Notes under the pieces: model-generated
What the model saw: only the letters and a program-made list of their open reading frames with translations
The model's database searches: none
What the model was told of the DNA's origin: nothing
Translations under genes and position numbers: made by a program
In this document: one piece after another, positions 37,273-47,229 of the stretch
Layout: each line of letters opens with the position of its first letter
Position numbering within the stretch: position 1 is the first letter of the stretch
From: Myxococcales bacterium
Lineage (GTDB): Bacteria; Myxococcota_A; Polyangia; Polyangiales; Ga0077539
Assembly (NCBI GenBank): GCA_016792845.1
Contig: JAEUKH010000022.1
Coordinates: forward strand, 186,001 to 250,000
Direction: 5' to 3'
DNA: 64,000 nucleotides

Positions 37273-38247
37273 CTAAAAATGCACTGCGATGTCGAGGCCT
37301 TGGCCGCGAAGGCCGACCTGCACACGCTCGGCGCGGGGCCTCCCTACCACAAACAGCACGGCGCCCGCAGCGGTCAAAACGCCGCCGCCGATGAGAAGCG
37401 CCGTCGAGGCGCCCGCGAGGGTGTCAACGGAGTCACGGCGCGCGAGGTCGCTCGCGCTCGTGCACTGGCGGTTCGGGCAGGCCGCTTCGAGGTCGCTGAA
37501 CTCGCCCGAGGCCATCACCCCGGCGACGGCGCCGCCGATGAGGCTCGCCACCCCGACGCCGCCCACGATCAGCCCCACCGTACGCAAGGGGCTCCGCACC
37601 ATGCGGGTCTCGAAGACTGGCTCCGCCGGCGGCGGCGGCTCGACCTGAACGGCATTGGGCTCAAGCGAGACCGACACCCGCTCGGTGGCCCCCGCGGCGA
37701 GGGTCACGGTGCGCTCAAAATCGCGATACCCCGCGCGGCGCACGAGCACCCGGTGCTCACCCGGCGCCACGATGCGCACCGCGGCCAGATCGGCCAGCGC
37801 GATGGCCTCGCCATCGAGGGTCACCGACGTGTCGGCGCTGGCGTTGGGCAAATCGATGGTGAGGCGCCCGAGGGTCGCTTCGAGCCGGGGCAAGGCCCGC
37901 CGCGCCTCTTCGACAGCCTCGCGAAACACCGGCGGCGCGCTCGCGTCGAGGGTCTCTTGAGAGAGCCGCCGCCACACCTCGAGGGCCTCACGGGGGCGGT
38001 TGCTCCGCTCGAGCGAGAGGGCCGAATACCGGAGGTGCACCGGGGCGTGGAAGATCGACTCGGCGCGCTGCAAGCGCTCGAGCGCGGTCGTGTAATCTTG
38101 GCGGTTGAACGCGTTGATGCCATCGAGGGCGGCCTGCCGCGCGGCGGCTCGGTCTGCGTCTGACACCGCGGGCTGCTGCGCCCAGACAGAACCCGCGCTC
38201 AGAACCCCTGCCATCACCACCGCGGTCGCAATCGATCGAACCCTCAC
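37273..38247 (-). CDS. TPR/PEGA-domain exported protein
   Basis: 324 residues. It has a signal peptide (VVMAGVLSAGSVWAQ) followed by tetratricopeptide-like helices to about residue 110 (NRQDYTTALERLQRAESIF). A PEGA-type beta region spans about 130-190 (GEHRVLVRRAGYRDFERTVTLAAGATERVSV), and two hydrophobic segments lie near 220-245 and 275-305. It lies 49 bases downstream of the Ser/Thr kinase gene on the same strand, an association often seen in myxobacteria. A regulatory or envelope role is likely; no enzyme motif. Confidence 0.75.
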   Translation of the reverse strand: MRVRSIATAVVMAGVLSAGSVWAQQPAVSDADRAAARQAALDGINAFNRQDYTTALERLQRAESIFHAPVHLRYSALSLERSNRPREALEVWRRLSQETLDASAPPVFREAVEEARRALPRLEATLGRLTIDLPNASADTSVTLDGEAIALADLAAVRIVAPGEHRVLVRRAGYRDFERTVTLAAGATERVSVSLEPNAVQVEPPPPAEPVFETRMVRSPLRTVGLIVGGVGVASLIGGAVAGVMASGEFSDLEAACPNRQCTSASDLARRDSVDTLAGASTALLIGGGVLTAAGAVLFVVGRPRAERVQVGLRGQGLDIAVHF

Positions 38248-38296
38248 GACGCCTCCTCCGAATGTCTCTCAACGACGCTGGCCTTTGGGGCGCAGC

Positions 38297-40300
38297 TCAG
38301 TACCCGAGCGGGTCGGCGCTCTGACGACGACGGCGCCGCCCCCCAGTACCCGGGTTACCCGAATTGCTGGTGGGCGTCGAGTTGTTGGTGCGCGCTGCCG
38401 GTTCGGCGCGGTTGTGCCGCGTCGACGGAGCCGCTGGCGGCGTCTCGGGTGCGGGGGTCGGCGTCGGCGCCGGGTCACCCGCCTGGGCGGCCGTCGGGGC
38501 GCTCGGAGCCGGCTCGGGAGGCGCTGCGGGCGCCGTCTCGGGTGCGGGGGTCGGGGGCGTCTCAGGGGCCGCTGCGGGCGCCGCGGTCGGGTTCGCCGCC
38601 GCTGGGTTCGCCGCCGTTGGGTTCGCCTCGGGGGTCGTCTCGGGGGTCGCGGTCGGCGCCGGGGTCGGCGCTGCGGGGCGGGCGACCTGGGTCGTGGGGC
38701 TCGGCGGCGTGGGCGTCGGGTCTTCACCCGAGAAGGCGCTTCGCAGGGCAAAACCCCCGCCGAGCAAGACCACCAAGGCTGCCGCGGCGATGGCGACGGT
38801 CTTGTTGCGGTTGCCGACGGGCTTCACCGCGACGTCGTCGTTGCCGGGCTCGCTCGACCAGGCCATGCCGGTAGTGGCGCCGGGGCGAGGGCCCGAGAGG
38901 CTCCCGATTTCGGGGGCGGGGGCGAGCGAGGGCGTCGCGCCCAAGGGCGGCGCCGGTGGCTCAAGCGTCGCGCCGCCTTCGACGACGCTGTCGCTCGGCA
39001 TCGGGAAGGCTTCGAGCGCCTGCGTGGCTGGGAGCCCCATCGGCGCTGGCGGCGGTGCGGGCACGGCCGGACCGAGGCCGAAGCCCCCCGGCGGCGGCGC
39101 ACCGATGGGCGCCATGGTGGGCTGCCGCAGCTTCGACGCGGGGGCCCCGAACGACGGCGGCGGAGGCTGCGGTTGTGAGCCTGCACCTGGGCGCGAGGCC
39201 ACGCCGGGCTGAGACGCGGCGCCGGGCTGCGAGCTCGCCCCGGGGTCTGCCGGGCGAATCGGCGGGCCGAAGGGCGACGGGGGCGGCGGACGGGCGCCCA
39301 CGCGGCCCACCCCTGCGGCGGGCGGCGGACGCGCCTCGGGCTCTTTCTTCAGCGCCGGAGCGACCTTGGTCTCGCCCTCTTCTTCGTCGTCGGCGAAGGT
39401 CGGCAGCACCTGCGGGGGCGCGCCGGTCTCGAGCTCGACGATCGCGGCGCGCGCGTCGTGGAGCATCTCCATCGCGTCGGCGTAGCGCTGGTCGCGCTCG
39501 TAGGCGAGGGCCTTGTCGATCACCCGGGCCACGACCGGGTGCACGTCGGGCATCACGCTCGCGAGGGGCCGCGCGGCCTGCGTCGCGACCATGATGATCA
39601 TCTCTTGGGTGCTCTCGCCGGCGTGCGGCGTGGTGCCCGTGATCATCGCAAAGAGCGTCGCGCCGATGGCGTAGACGTCGGTCTGGGGGCCCACCGAGTT
39701 CATCTTGCCGAGGGCCTGCTCGGGCGACATGTACGCCGGGCTGCCGACCACCATGCCCGTGCGGGTCGCGTTGACGTTTGAGCCGTCGTTGATGCGGGCG
39801 ATGCCGAAATCGAGCACCCGCACCTGCTGGTCGCGGGTGTAGAACAGGTTCTCGGGCTTGATGTCGCGGTGGATGATGCCCTTCTGGTGGGCGAACCCGA
39901 GGCACTCCATCACGGGCGAGAGGAGCTTCAGCGCTTCGATCTCGGGCAGGCGCTTTCGTTGACGTCGGAGCGACGAGAGGGTCTGACCTTCGAGCAGCTC
40001 CATCACGAGGAAGACCGCGCCGTCGATCTCGTCGGTGTCGTCGTCGTGGACCTTCACCGCGGCCGGATGGTTGATCTTGTTGGCGACGTACCCCTCTTGC
40101 ACGAGACGCTGGGCGAAGCCCGTGTCGTACATCAGGGTCGGGTGAAGCATCTTGATGGCGACCTTCGAGCCGTTGCGGTGCGTGGCTTCGTACACCGCCG
40201 CCATGCCGCCGACGCCGATGAGCCGGTCGAGGGTCCACTTGCCCCGAAGCACGCGGCCAACGCGGGCGCGTGCATGTGTCGTCAAAGGATCTTCTGGCAT
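38297..40300 (-). CDS. Ser/Thr protein kinase with Pro/Ala-rich tail and membrane anchor
   Basis: 667 residues. The N-terminal kinase has the GVGGMAAVYEA loop, VAIK, HRDIKPENLF, DFGIA and GSPAYMSPEQ, all intact, so it should be active. From about residue 290 the sequence is a long low-complexity linker rich in Pro, Gly and Ala. One transmembrane helix lies near residues 525-545 (VAIAAAALVVLLGGGFAL). The remaining 120 residues are a Pro/Ala/Thr repeat outside the membrane (PTAAP, PETPP units), ending in GRRRRRQSADPLGY. The partner is probably the downstream TPR/PEGA gene. Confidence 0.92.
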   Translation of the reverse strand: MPEDPLTTHARARVGRVLRGKWTLDRLIGVGGMAAVYEATHRNGSKVAIKMLHPTLMYDTGFAQRLVQEGYVANKINHPAAVKVHDDDTDEIDGAVFLVMELLEGQTLSSLRRQRKRLPEIEALKLLSPVMECLGFAHQKGIIHRDIKPENLFYTRDQQVRVLDFGIARINDGSNVNATRTGMVVGSPAYMSPEQALGKMNSVGPQTDVYAIGATLFAMITGTTPHAGESTQEMIIMVATQAARPLASVMPDVHPVVARVIDKALAYERDQRYADAMEMLHDARAAIVELETGAPPQVLPTFADDEEEGETKVAPALKKEPEARPPPAAGVGRVGARPPPPSPFGPPIRPADPGASSQPGAASQPGVASRPGAGSQPQPPPPSFGAPASKLRQPTMAPIGAPPPGGFGLGPAVPAPPPAPMGLPATQALEAFPMPSDSVVEGGATLEPPAPPLGATPSLAPAPEIGSLSGPRPGATTGMAWSSEPGNDDVAVKPVGNRNKTVAIAAAALVVLLGGGFALRSAFSGEDPTPTPPSPTTQVARPAAPTPAPTATPETTPEANPTAANPAAANPTAAPAAAPETPPTPAPETAPAAPPEPAPSAPTAAQAGDPAPTPTPAPETPPAAPSTRHNRAEPAARTNNSTPTSNSGNPGTGGRRRRRQSADPLGY

Positions 40301-40494
40301 TGGGTCGCTCGCAGTCCCCTTGGAGTCAGTCTGATCACCAACGTCGGCGCGACCTTAGCACGCCTCCGGTCGATTTCAGACAAACGTGCCGCACCCCGTC
40401 ACGTTTGTTCTCACCCTGAAGGGCGACTTGAGCGGCTGCGTCAGGGTGCAAGATTTGCGTGCGGGGTCAGCGGTCGGGGCTCGGGGCTCGGGGC

Positions 40495-42204
40495 TCACTC
40501 GGCGGGCATGAGCGAGAAGGGGTAGGTGACGGTGACGGCGCCGGAGTCGGCGGGGAGGGTGAAGTTCCACCGTTGGACGGCGTTGGTGATGCACTGGTCG
40601 ACCGAGGGGAGGCCGAGGTTGCTGTCTGCCACGGTGGCCGCGAGGACGCTCCCGGTCGAGGCGATGACGAATCGCACGGCGACGCGCCCCGCGAGCTGCG
40701 GGTTGGTGGCGAGCCCCTGCTCGTAGCAATGGTTGACCTGCCGCAGGTTGCGCAGCACCACCCGTCGGATCACATCGGGCGAGACCCCGGTGACCACCGG
40801 GTTGTGGGCCACCGCGTGGATGCCCGCCGACGCGCGGCTCCGCATGCGGGTGCCCGCGGTGTTGCCGTAGCGACAGTCTGCGCCGTCGCAGGTGCCGCTC
40901 CCGAGGGTGCCGAGGCGCCCGGTGCCGATGGTGCCTTCGCCGTTGCCGTTGGCGCCGATGCCGGTGCCGACGCGCCCGAGGCCGCCCATGCCGCCGCTCT
41001 CGCCGAGGGTGTCTCCGTCGAGGTTGCCCGCGACGCTTTGGGCGTCGTGCCCCGACTCGGTCATCTGGCCGAACATCGACGTGACGCCGCTGGTGCCGCC
41101 TGCGGGCGCGTGGGCGCCGAGGGCCGCGAAGACGCCGCGGTGGGTGACCTGCTCGCGGGCGGTCTGTTGGGCCACATGCGGCGGCTCGCCGTTGTCGCGG
41201 ATGCCGTGGCGTCGCCCGGTGTTGGGCGTGTGGGGGCGGCCCATGGCGCCGGTCTCGCCGGCGTGGGCGGCGCCGCTCGGGGCGTTCGCCGCGGCGGCCT
41301 CGTGGGTCGACTCGACGCGCTCGGCGGCGTGTTCGGTCTGCGTGGCCACGAAGGCGCGCAACATGTCGAGCCGTTCGGCCTCGCTCTCCGACGAGAGGAC
41401 GCCGTCGCTTTGGGGGGCGAAGTGCATCGCGCCGAGGAGCGCGGCGATGGCCAGGCTCGCGCCCACCGCGGCGCCGCCGAGCATGGGGTCGCGACGGCGG
41501 GCTCCGACCACCGCGCGGGCACCGGCGACGAGCTTCGCGCGCACCGTCAGCGCGCCGAGGCGAAGCGAGTAGCGACCGCCGGGAAGCATCACCGTCTCGT
41601 GAGCGCCTTCAACGGTCAGCGACGGACGGGCGATCCCTGACACGATCAGCGTGTCGAGGCTCCGTCGGTCGCCGTCGAGCTCGACCTCGCCCTCTGCGCC
41701 TTCGGGGAACACAAAGCGCAGCCCCTCGGCGTCGCGCCGCACGACCTCACAGCGGGCCGCCCCGAGCTGCGCGCGGTCGACCACGAAGCGGCTGCCGCGC
41801 CCGAGGGCGTCTTCGTTCTTGCGCTGCATCGCGACCCCCGCGCCCACCGACGCCGCGGCGGCCACGGCGCCCACCGCCGCGATGGCGCCCGAGAGCGGCG
41901 CGGCGAGCATGGCGAGGGCGCCGAGGGCGACGCCGGGCACCACAACCTTCGCGGGCGAGGGCAGCGACGGGGCCTCGGATTCGAGCGCGAAGCTGTCACC
42001 GTCGGTGAGGTGCGTGACGTGCAAGACCGTACGCTCCCACTGCACGGTGACCTCGACCGCGCGGGTGGCGAGGTCTTCGACTTCGGTGGCCGCGAGCTCG
42101 GCGCGCTTGATGAGCTGGTAGTGGGTGTCGTGCCCCTCACGGAGTGAGGCCGGAGCCGTCAAGACATCAACAGGGAGCGATGAATTCGTGCGGGGCTGGT
42201 TCAT
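40495..42204 (-). CDS. AgmX/PglI-type protein with TonB-like C-terminus
   Basis: 569 residues from ATG 42204. The N-terminus carries the FHA-like or repeat-type beta regions seen in AgmX homologs. A hydrophobic helix lies mid-protein (AAVGASLAIAALLGAMHF), and a Gly/Asn-rich spacer follows (GTGIGANGNGEGTIGTGRLG). The C-terminal 90 residues match the AgmX/PglI TonB-like domain (IRRVVLRNLRQVNHCYEQGL, then GRVAVRFVIASTGSV). In Myxococcus, AgmX is linked to adventurous gliding motility; the same domain occurs in many envelope proteins, so motility is only one possibility. Confidence 0.8.
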   Translation of the reverse strand: MNQPRTNSSLPVDVLTAPASLREGHDTHYQLIKRAELAATEVEDLATRAVEVTVQWERTVLHVTHLTDGDSFALESEAPSLPSPAKVVVPGVALGALAMLAAPLSGAIAAVGAVAAAASVGAGVAMQRKNEDALGRGSRFVVDRAQLGAARCEVVRRDAEGLRFVFPEGAEGEVELDGDRRSLDTLIVSGIARPSLTVEGAHETVMLPGGRYSLRLGALTVRAKLVAGARAVVGARRRDPMLGGAAVGASLAIAALLGAMHFAPQSDGVLSSESEAERLDMLRAFVATQTEHAAERVESTHEAAAANAPSGAAHAGETGAMGRPHTPNTGRRHGIRDNGEPPHVAQQTAREQVTHRGVFAALGAHAPAGGTSGVTSMFGQMTESGHDAQSVAGNLDGDTLGESGGMGGLGRVGTGIGANGNGEGTIGTGRLGTLGSGTCDGADCRYGNTAGTRMRSRASAGIHAVAHNPVVTGVSPDVIRRVVLRNLRQVNHCYEQGLATNPQLAGRVAVRFVIASTGSVLAATVADSNLGLPSVDQCITNAVQRWNFTLPADSGAVTVTYPFSLMPAE

Positions 42205-42295
42205 GGCGACACCTCGGATCACACACGCTCTGTGCGCGGTACGGAGGCTGTGACAGCGCCGCGTGGGGGAGGTTCCGGCAGTGGGGGGAGAAATT

Positions 42296-42967
42296 TTAGT
42301 AGGCGACCCAACGGGGCTCGATGTGGGGGCCTTCGGGGGTCGGGGTGATGAGCGCGAAGTGCGCCACCCGGCCTTCGGGCGCGGCGCCGACGCTGCCCAC
42401 GCTCACCACCACGGTGCCGGGCACCTTGCGCACAAACGAGACGTGGCTCCCGCCGCAGACCACGACGTCTGCGGTCTCGTCGGCGAGGAGGTCTTCGATC
42501 TCTTCTTCGCCCATGTCATGGGTGAAGAACTCGTCGGGGTCGCGGGGCGAGCCGTGCACCACAAGCCACTCCTGGCCGCCCGGCATGGTGAGCTTGAGGG
42601 CCTCGGGCAGCTTGTCGAGCCGCGCGAGGATGAGCTCGCCCACGGCCTCACGGGTGCTGACAAACCGCGCCAGCGCGGCGCGCTCGGCCTCGGTGCGCGC
42701 GGGCATCTTCGCCGGGTCGAGCCGGGCCAGGGCCTTGTCAGTGGTGCCGCGGACGCAGCGCGCGCCCACGGCCTGGAGGCGCTTCCACACCCCGAGGGGG
42801 TCGTCGCCCTCGAAGAGCAGGTCGCCGCACACGAAGACCCCCGCGGCGCGCACATCGTCGAGCGCGAGGAGCACCGCGTCGAGCGCCTTCAGGTTGCCGT
42901 GAATGTCTGCGAGAAAAGCCAGCGGCCCTCGCAACGCGTCGCCTTGGGTTGCCACGGGGTGCTCCAC
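42296..42967 (-). CDS. YfcE/MJ0936-type metallophosphoesterase
   Basis: 223 residues from a GTG. The calcineurin-like fold is shown by FLADIHGNLKALDAVL (DxH and metal site), VFVCGDLLFEGDDP (GD), RGTTDKAL in the position of the GNHD/GNCD motif, VVHGSPRD and CGGSHVSF in the place of the usual GHTH. The changed motifs (RGTTDK, GGSH) suggest a divergent substrate. It is expected to be a cytoplasmic phosphodiesterase or phosphatase. The gene starts 21 bases before the end of the CNNM gene upstream. Confidence 0.8.
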   Translation of the reverse strand: MEHPVATQGDALRGPLAFLADIHGNLKALDAVLLALDDVRAAGVFVCGDLLFEGDDPLGVWKRLQAVGARCVRGTTDKALARLDPAKMPARTEAERAALARFVSTREAVGELILARLDKLPEALKLTMPGGQEWLVVHGSPRDPDEFFTHDMGEEEIEDLLADETADVVVCGGSHVSFVRKVPGTVVVSVGSVGAAPEGRVAHFALITPTPEGPHIEPRWVAY

Positions 42968-42988
42968 TACAACCCCCGCGGCGCGTTG

Positions 42989-44323
42989 TCACGGCGCACC
43001 GCTCGCGGGCGGGCTCGACGTGTGTCGCTCGGCCTCGCGCACGATCTCGACCTTGCGGGCGCGGCGCTTGTCACCCTCGCGCACGACGAAGCGCAGACCC
43101 TGCCAGAGCACCACCGTGCCGGGCTCGGGCACCTTGCCCGCGCGGTCGGCCAGAAAGCCACCGAGCGAGGCGTACTCGCCGTCTTCGGGGAAGCTCAGCC
43201 CGAGGCGCTCTTCGAGGTCTGAAATGGGGATGGTGGCCGAGGCCATCCATCGCCCGGGGCCGAGCTCCTTCCAGTGCTCGTCGCGGGTGGCCTCGGTCTC
43301 GACGTCGTCGTGCTCGTCGTCGATGTCGCCGACCAGCTCTTCGAGCACGTCTTCGAGGGTGATGAGGCCCTTCACCGAGCCGAAGTGATCGACCACGATG
43401 GCGAGGTGCATCCGGCGGCTCTGCATGTCGCGCAACACCGTGAGCGCGCTCTGGTTCTCGGTGACGAAGAACACCGGCTTTCGCACCATGTCGTCGAGCC
43501 GCTCGACCTTCGAGCCGTCACGGTCGATCCACTGCATGGTGGCCGCGCGGAAGAGATCTTTCGCGAAGAGGATGCCGATGATGTTGTCGTTCTGACCGCG
43601 GTACACCGGCACCCGCGAGTGACCGTCGTCGCGCATCCGCGCGAGGGCCTCGTCGAGGGCCGTGTCGCCGTCGAGGATCAGCATGCTCGTGCGAGGCACC
43701 ATCAGCTCGCGGGCCGTGCGCCCCTTCAGCTCGAACACGTTCTCGAGCATCTCGCGGCTGGTCTCGTCGACCGCGCCCGAGCGCTGCGCCGCTTCGACCA
43801 CGTACTCGACCTCCTTCTCGGTGACCTCAGGGTCGAGCGCCGTCGGCGCATGCAAGACCCGCGTGGTGGCCACGCCCACCGCCGCGAGGAGCGCCGCGAA
43901 GGGCGAGAGGAGCAGCGTCAGCGGGCGGATCCATCGGAGCGCCGTCGGGGCGATGCTGCGCGCGCGGAGCCGACACGCCGTGACCATCACCTCGCTCACC
44001 GCGCCGTAGGTGAGCGCCAACAGCGTCACCACCAGCGCCACCGTGAGGTGGCTGGCCCCGTGCATCGACGCCGAGCGGGTCAAGAGCGCCGCGGCGACGA
44101 TGGGGCCGATCACCTGCCCTGCGAGCAGCCGCGAGAGCGTGCGGGTGGGGTCTTGGAGGTACTTCTCAAGCAGCCCCCCGCGCGGGCCGAGCTCGTCGCG
44201 CAGCGCGCGGAGCCGCGCCTCGGGGAGCGCCACCAAGGCCGCCTCGATGCCCGCCATCACCGCGGCGAGGCCGATCAATAGAGACGCGACCGAGAGTGTT
44301 GTCGCATCAAGCCCTAGGCCCAT
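42989..44323 (-). CDS. CNNM/CorC-type membrane protein (DUF21, paired CBS, CorC_HlyC)
   Basis: 444 residues from ATG 44323, where the first membrane helix begins. Three to four transmembrane segments occupy residues 1-165 (DUF21). The REL/MVPRTSM motif then precedes two CBS domains (about 195-320, including DGHSRVPVYRGQNDNIIGIL and LAIVVDHFGSVKGLITLEDVLEELVGDI). The C-terminal CorC_HlyC domain ends near residue 425. Homologs are linked to magnesium efflux or membrane repair and are commonly called hemolysin family proteins; hemolysis is not implied. Confidence 0.88.
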   Translation of the reverse strand: MGLGLDATTLSVASLLIGLAAVMAGIEAALVALPEARLRALRDELGPRGGLLEKYLQDPTRTLSRLLAGQVIGPIVAAALLTRSASMHGASHLTVALVVTLLALTYGAVSEVMVTACRLRARSIAPTALRWIRPLTLLLSPFAALLAAVGVATTRVLHAPTALDPEVTEKEVEYVVEAAQRSGAVDETSREMLENVFELKGRTARELMVPRTSMLILDGDTALDEALARMRDDGHSRVPVYRGQNDNIIGILFAKDLFRAATMQWIDRDGSKVERLDDMVRKPVFFVTENQSALTVLRDMQSRRMHLAIVVDHFGSVKGLITLEDVLEELVGDIDDEHDDVETEATRDEHWKELGPGRWMASATIPISDLEERLGLSFPEDGEYASLGGFLADRAGKVPEPGTVVLWQGLRFVVREGDKRRARKVEIVREAERHTSSPPASGAP

Positions 44324-44571
44324 GCTGGCCTCGGCTGAGAAAACCTGACGGTGGATATTGGCATCGCGTACACCGCGGGCGCCCAGCACCTGCACGCCCC
44401 CGTCTCTGCGACGGGTGATCACGGCACCTTCGCGGCCCCGAAACCCTAACACCCTCTCGTCCCGCTCACCACTGCCGTCCTGTGACAGGGTATGACACGG
44501 GTTGGGTGGGCACGGCAGCGATGTGGGATTGACCCGAGGGCTCGGCGGGCGTACCCGATGGCACCTACCGC

Positions 44572-46284
44572 ATGTTGCGCTCGTTGCAGGTTCGTGACCT
44601 TGCCATCATTGATGAGGTCGAGGTTGGTTTTGGCCCGGGTCTCAACGTCGTGACCGGTGAGACGGGTGCGGGGAAGAGCATCCTCATCGACGCGCTGTCG
44701 TTGGTCTTGGGGGCCCGCGCCTCGGCCGCCGAGGTGGTGCGGACGGGGGCCTTGCAGGCCGAGATCACCGCGATCTTCGAGGTCGACGACGACCCCCTCC
44801 GGCGCGCCCGCTTCGAAGAGGCCGGGGTGGCTTGGGAGCCCGAGCTGATCGTGCGTCGCATCGTCGGCAGCGACAAGACCGGCGGCCGCTCGCGCGCCTA
44901 TCTGAACGGCCGCATGGTGTCGCTTCAGCAGCTCACGGCGCTCACCGCGGGGCTCGCCGATGTGACCTCGCAGCACGACCAGCAGACGCTCACCGACCCG
45001 GGCACGCACCTGAACCTCCTCGACGCCTCGGGCGTGCTTGAGGCGCAGCGCGCGAAGGTGGCGGCGGCGTGGGCCGCGATGCACGACGCGAGCGCGAAGC
45101 TAGAGCGGGTGCTGCGCGACCTGCGCGGCCGCGCCGACCGCGAAGACCTCTTGCGCTACCAGGTGAAAGAGATCGACGACCTCGGGTTGACGCCGGGGTG
45201 CGAAGAGCGCTGGGTCGCCGAGCGCGATCGGCTGCGTCACGCGGTGAAGCTCTCGGCGGGCGCGCAAGGGGCCGTCGAGGTGCTCTACGACCGAGACGGC
45301 GCGGTGCTCGAAGCGCTGGGCTCGGTGGCCGAGTCGCTGCGCAAGCTGTCAGACGTCGACCCGGGGCTGAAGGGCCCCGCAGAGCTCGTCGATCAGGCCT
45401 ACACCCTGGTCGAAGAGGCCGCCCGTGAGCTCAACCGCTACGGTCGCGGGGTGCACGCCGACCCCGAGCGTCTGGCCGAGCTCGAAGACCTGCTCGTGAA
45501 GCTCGGCAAGGTGAAGCGCAAGTACGGGGCCACCGTCGACGAGGTGGTGGCCTTCGGTCAGCGCGCGCGCGAAGAGCTGTCGAACCTCGTGCACGGTGAG
45601 GCCAAGGTGGCAGCGCTCGAAGCCGAGGTCGAGGCGGCCAGGGGGCGCGCGTCTGAGGCGGCGCGGGCCCTCTCGGTCGCGCGGCGGGCCGCTGCGGGCA
45701 AGCTCGGTGCGGCGATCTCGGCAGAGCTCGCGTCGCTCGGCATGGGGGGCGCCCGGGTGGTGGTCGACGTGGCCCACGTCACGCCGGGCAGTCACGACCT
45801 CGTGGTCGATGGCGCGCGCTTCTTGCCCACAGGCATCGACAAGGTCGAGTTCTTGATCGCCGCAAACCGCGGCGAAGACCCCCGCCCGTTGAGGAAGATC
45901 GCCTCGGGCGGCGAGCTGTCGCGGGCCCTGCTCGCGGTCAAGCGTGTGCTCACCGATGTCGGGCCGCGCACGTTCTATGTCTTCGACGAGGTCGACACCG
46001 GGGTCGGGGGCGCCATCGCCGAGGTGATCGGGCAGAAGATCAAGCAGGTCGCCCTGAAGAACCAGGTGCTCTGCATCACCCACCTCGCGCAAATCGCGGT
46101 GTACGGCGATCAGCACTTCATCGTCGAGAAGCGCGCCGTCGGCGAGCGAACCGCGAGCTCGGTGCGGCCCCTCTCAGAGGCCGAGCGGCTCCAAGAGATC
46201 GCGCGGATGCTCGGCGGGATCAGGGTCACCGATCGCACCCGCGAGGCCGCAGAAGAGATGCTCAAGGCCGCCCACGCGATGTAG
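44572..46284 (+). CDS. recN: DNA repair protein RecN
   Basis: 570 residues, the usual length. It is an SMC-like ATPase acting at double-strand breaks. The N-terminal LRSLQVRDLAIIDEVEV and Walker A GETGAGKS are followed by two coiled-coil arms (residues about 150-370) and a C-terminal ATPase lobe with FYVFDEVDTGVGG (Walker B) and the CITHLAQIA His. It reads divergently from the CNNM gene and its last 23 bases overlap the convergent membrane-protein gene. Confidence 0.96.
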   Translation: MLRSLQVRDLAIIDEVEVGFGPGLNVVTGETGAGKSILIDALSLVLGARASAAEVVRTGALQAEITAIFEVDDDPLRRARFEEAGVAWEPELIVRRIVGSDKTGGRSRAYLNGRMVSLQQLTALTAGLADVTSQHDQQTLTDPGTHLNLLDASGVLEAQRAKVAAAWAAMHDASAKLERVLRDLRGRADREDLLRYQVKEIDDLGLTPGCEERWVAERDRLRHAVKLSAGAQGAVEVLYDRDGAVLEALGSVAESLRKLSDVDPGLKGPAELVDQAYTLVEEAARELNRYGRGVHADPERLAELEDLLVKLGKVKRKYGATVDEVVAFGQRAREELSNLVHGEAKVAALEAEVEAARGRASEAARALSVARRAAAGKLGAAISAELASLGMGGARVVVDVAHVTPGSHDLVVDGARFLPTGIDKVEFLIAANRGEDPRPLRKIASGGELSRALLAVKRVLTDVGPRTFYVFDEVDTGVGGAIAEVIGQKIKQVALKNQVLCITHLAQIAVYGDQHFIVEKRAVGERTASSVRPLSEAERLQEIARMLGGIRVTDRTREAAEEMLKAAHAM

Positions 46285-47191
46285 ACACTGTCAACATTGG
46301 GGGCGCAAAGAGCGTCACGCCCGCGGCGAGGGTGAGGGCGGTGAGCCAGAGCGGCGCGACCCCCGAGACGGCGGCGAGGGGCCAGAGCGCGAGGAGGCCC
46401 GTGGCGCCGAGGCGGGTGAGGGGGTGGCGGGGCAGCGAGGCGCCGACCAGGGCGCCCGGGAGCAGCGTGAAGGCGAGGGCGACGGGCCAGGTGCAGAGGC
46501 CCGCTCCGACCCACGAGAGCGCGAGGGCGGCGCCGACGGTGGCGCCTCCGGCGGCGGTGGCGCGGGCGATGGGGGCGCGGCGAGTCATCGCGGCGAGGGC
46601 GGCGGCGACGCACGCGGCGAGGGCGGCGAAGAGGGCCCAGGCGAGGGGCGCCCCGGGTACCGGGGCGATGCGGGTGATCAAGGGCGCCGGGGCGCGGCGC
46701 AGGCTCACACACTGCACCGTCGCGGCGGGGGTGTCGGGGCAGCTCCAGTCGGTGGGCGCGGCGTCGAGCCAGGCGGCGGGCAGCTCGGCCACGCGTCGGG
46801 TCGGGGTCGCGCTCGGGCTCACCCGCGGCCAGGCCACCCGAAAACCACGAAGGCCCGGCACAGGGCCCTCGGTGACGCCCACCACCCTGACCACTGTCGG
46901 GAGCGCATCGGGGAGCCGGGCGGCCCACCCGCGGCCCTCGCGGCGCAAGGTCAAAGGCGCCGCGCGACCCAAGAGAAAGACCGAGGGCGTACGCTGCGCG
47001 GAGAGGGCGAAGGGCAAGGCCACCCATGCCCCCGGCGCGCCGTCGTAGCGGGCCCGAACCACCACCCGCTCGCGCAGCGGGAGCGAGACCGTCTCGGGGG
47101 CGCGGGGGGCGGGCAACCCGAGGCTCCACACTTCGATCACTTCGGTGGGCGCGAGGAGCTGCGCGAGGAGCATCGAGGCCAGCAAGGTCAC
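46262..47191 (-). CDS. Predicted membrane protein, unknown function
   Basis: 309 residues from a GTG. A signal-like N-terminus (LLASMLLAQLLA) leads into a beta-rich extracytoplasmic domain of about 180 residues. Five or so hydrophobic helices occupy the C-terminal 120 residues (WALFAALAACVAAALAAM, GGATVGAALALSWVGAGL, VALAFTLLPGALVGASL, ATGLLALWPLAAVSGVA). No family is recognised. It is convergent with recN, with a 23-base overlap at the 3' ends. Confidence 0.6.
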   Translation of the reverse strand: MTLLASMLLAQLLAPTEVIEVWSLGLPAPRAPETVSLPLRERVVVRARYDGAPGAWVALPFALSAQRTPSVFLLGRAAPLTLRREGRGWAARLPDALPTVVRVVGVTEGPVPGLRGFRVAWPRVSPSATPTRRVAELPAAWLDAAPTDWSCPDTPAATVQCVSLRRAPAPLITRIAPVPGAPLAWALFAALAACVAAALAAMTRRAPIARATAAGGATVGAALALSWVGAGLCTWPVALAFTLLPGALVGASLPRHPLTRLGATGLLALWPLAAVSGVAPLWLTALTLAAGVTLFAPPMLTVSTSRGRP

Positions 47192-47229
47192 GCGGCGACC
47201 CTACACCCGGGCGCGCGGCTCGGCGTCGA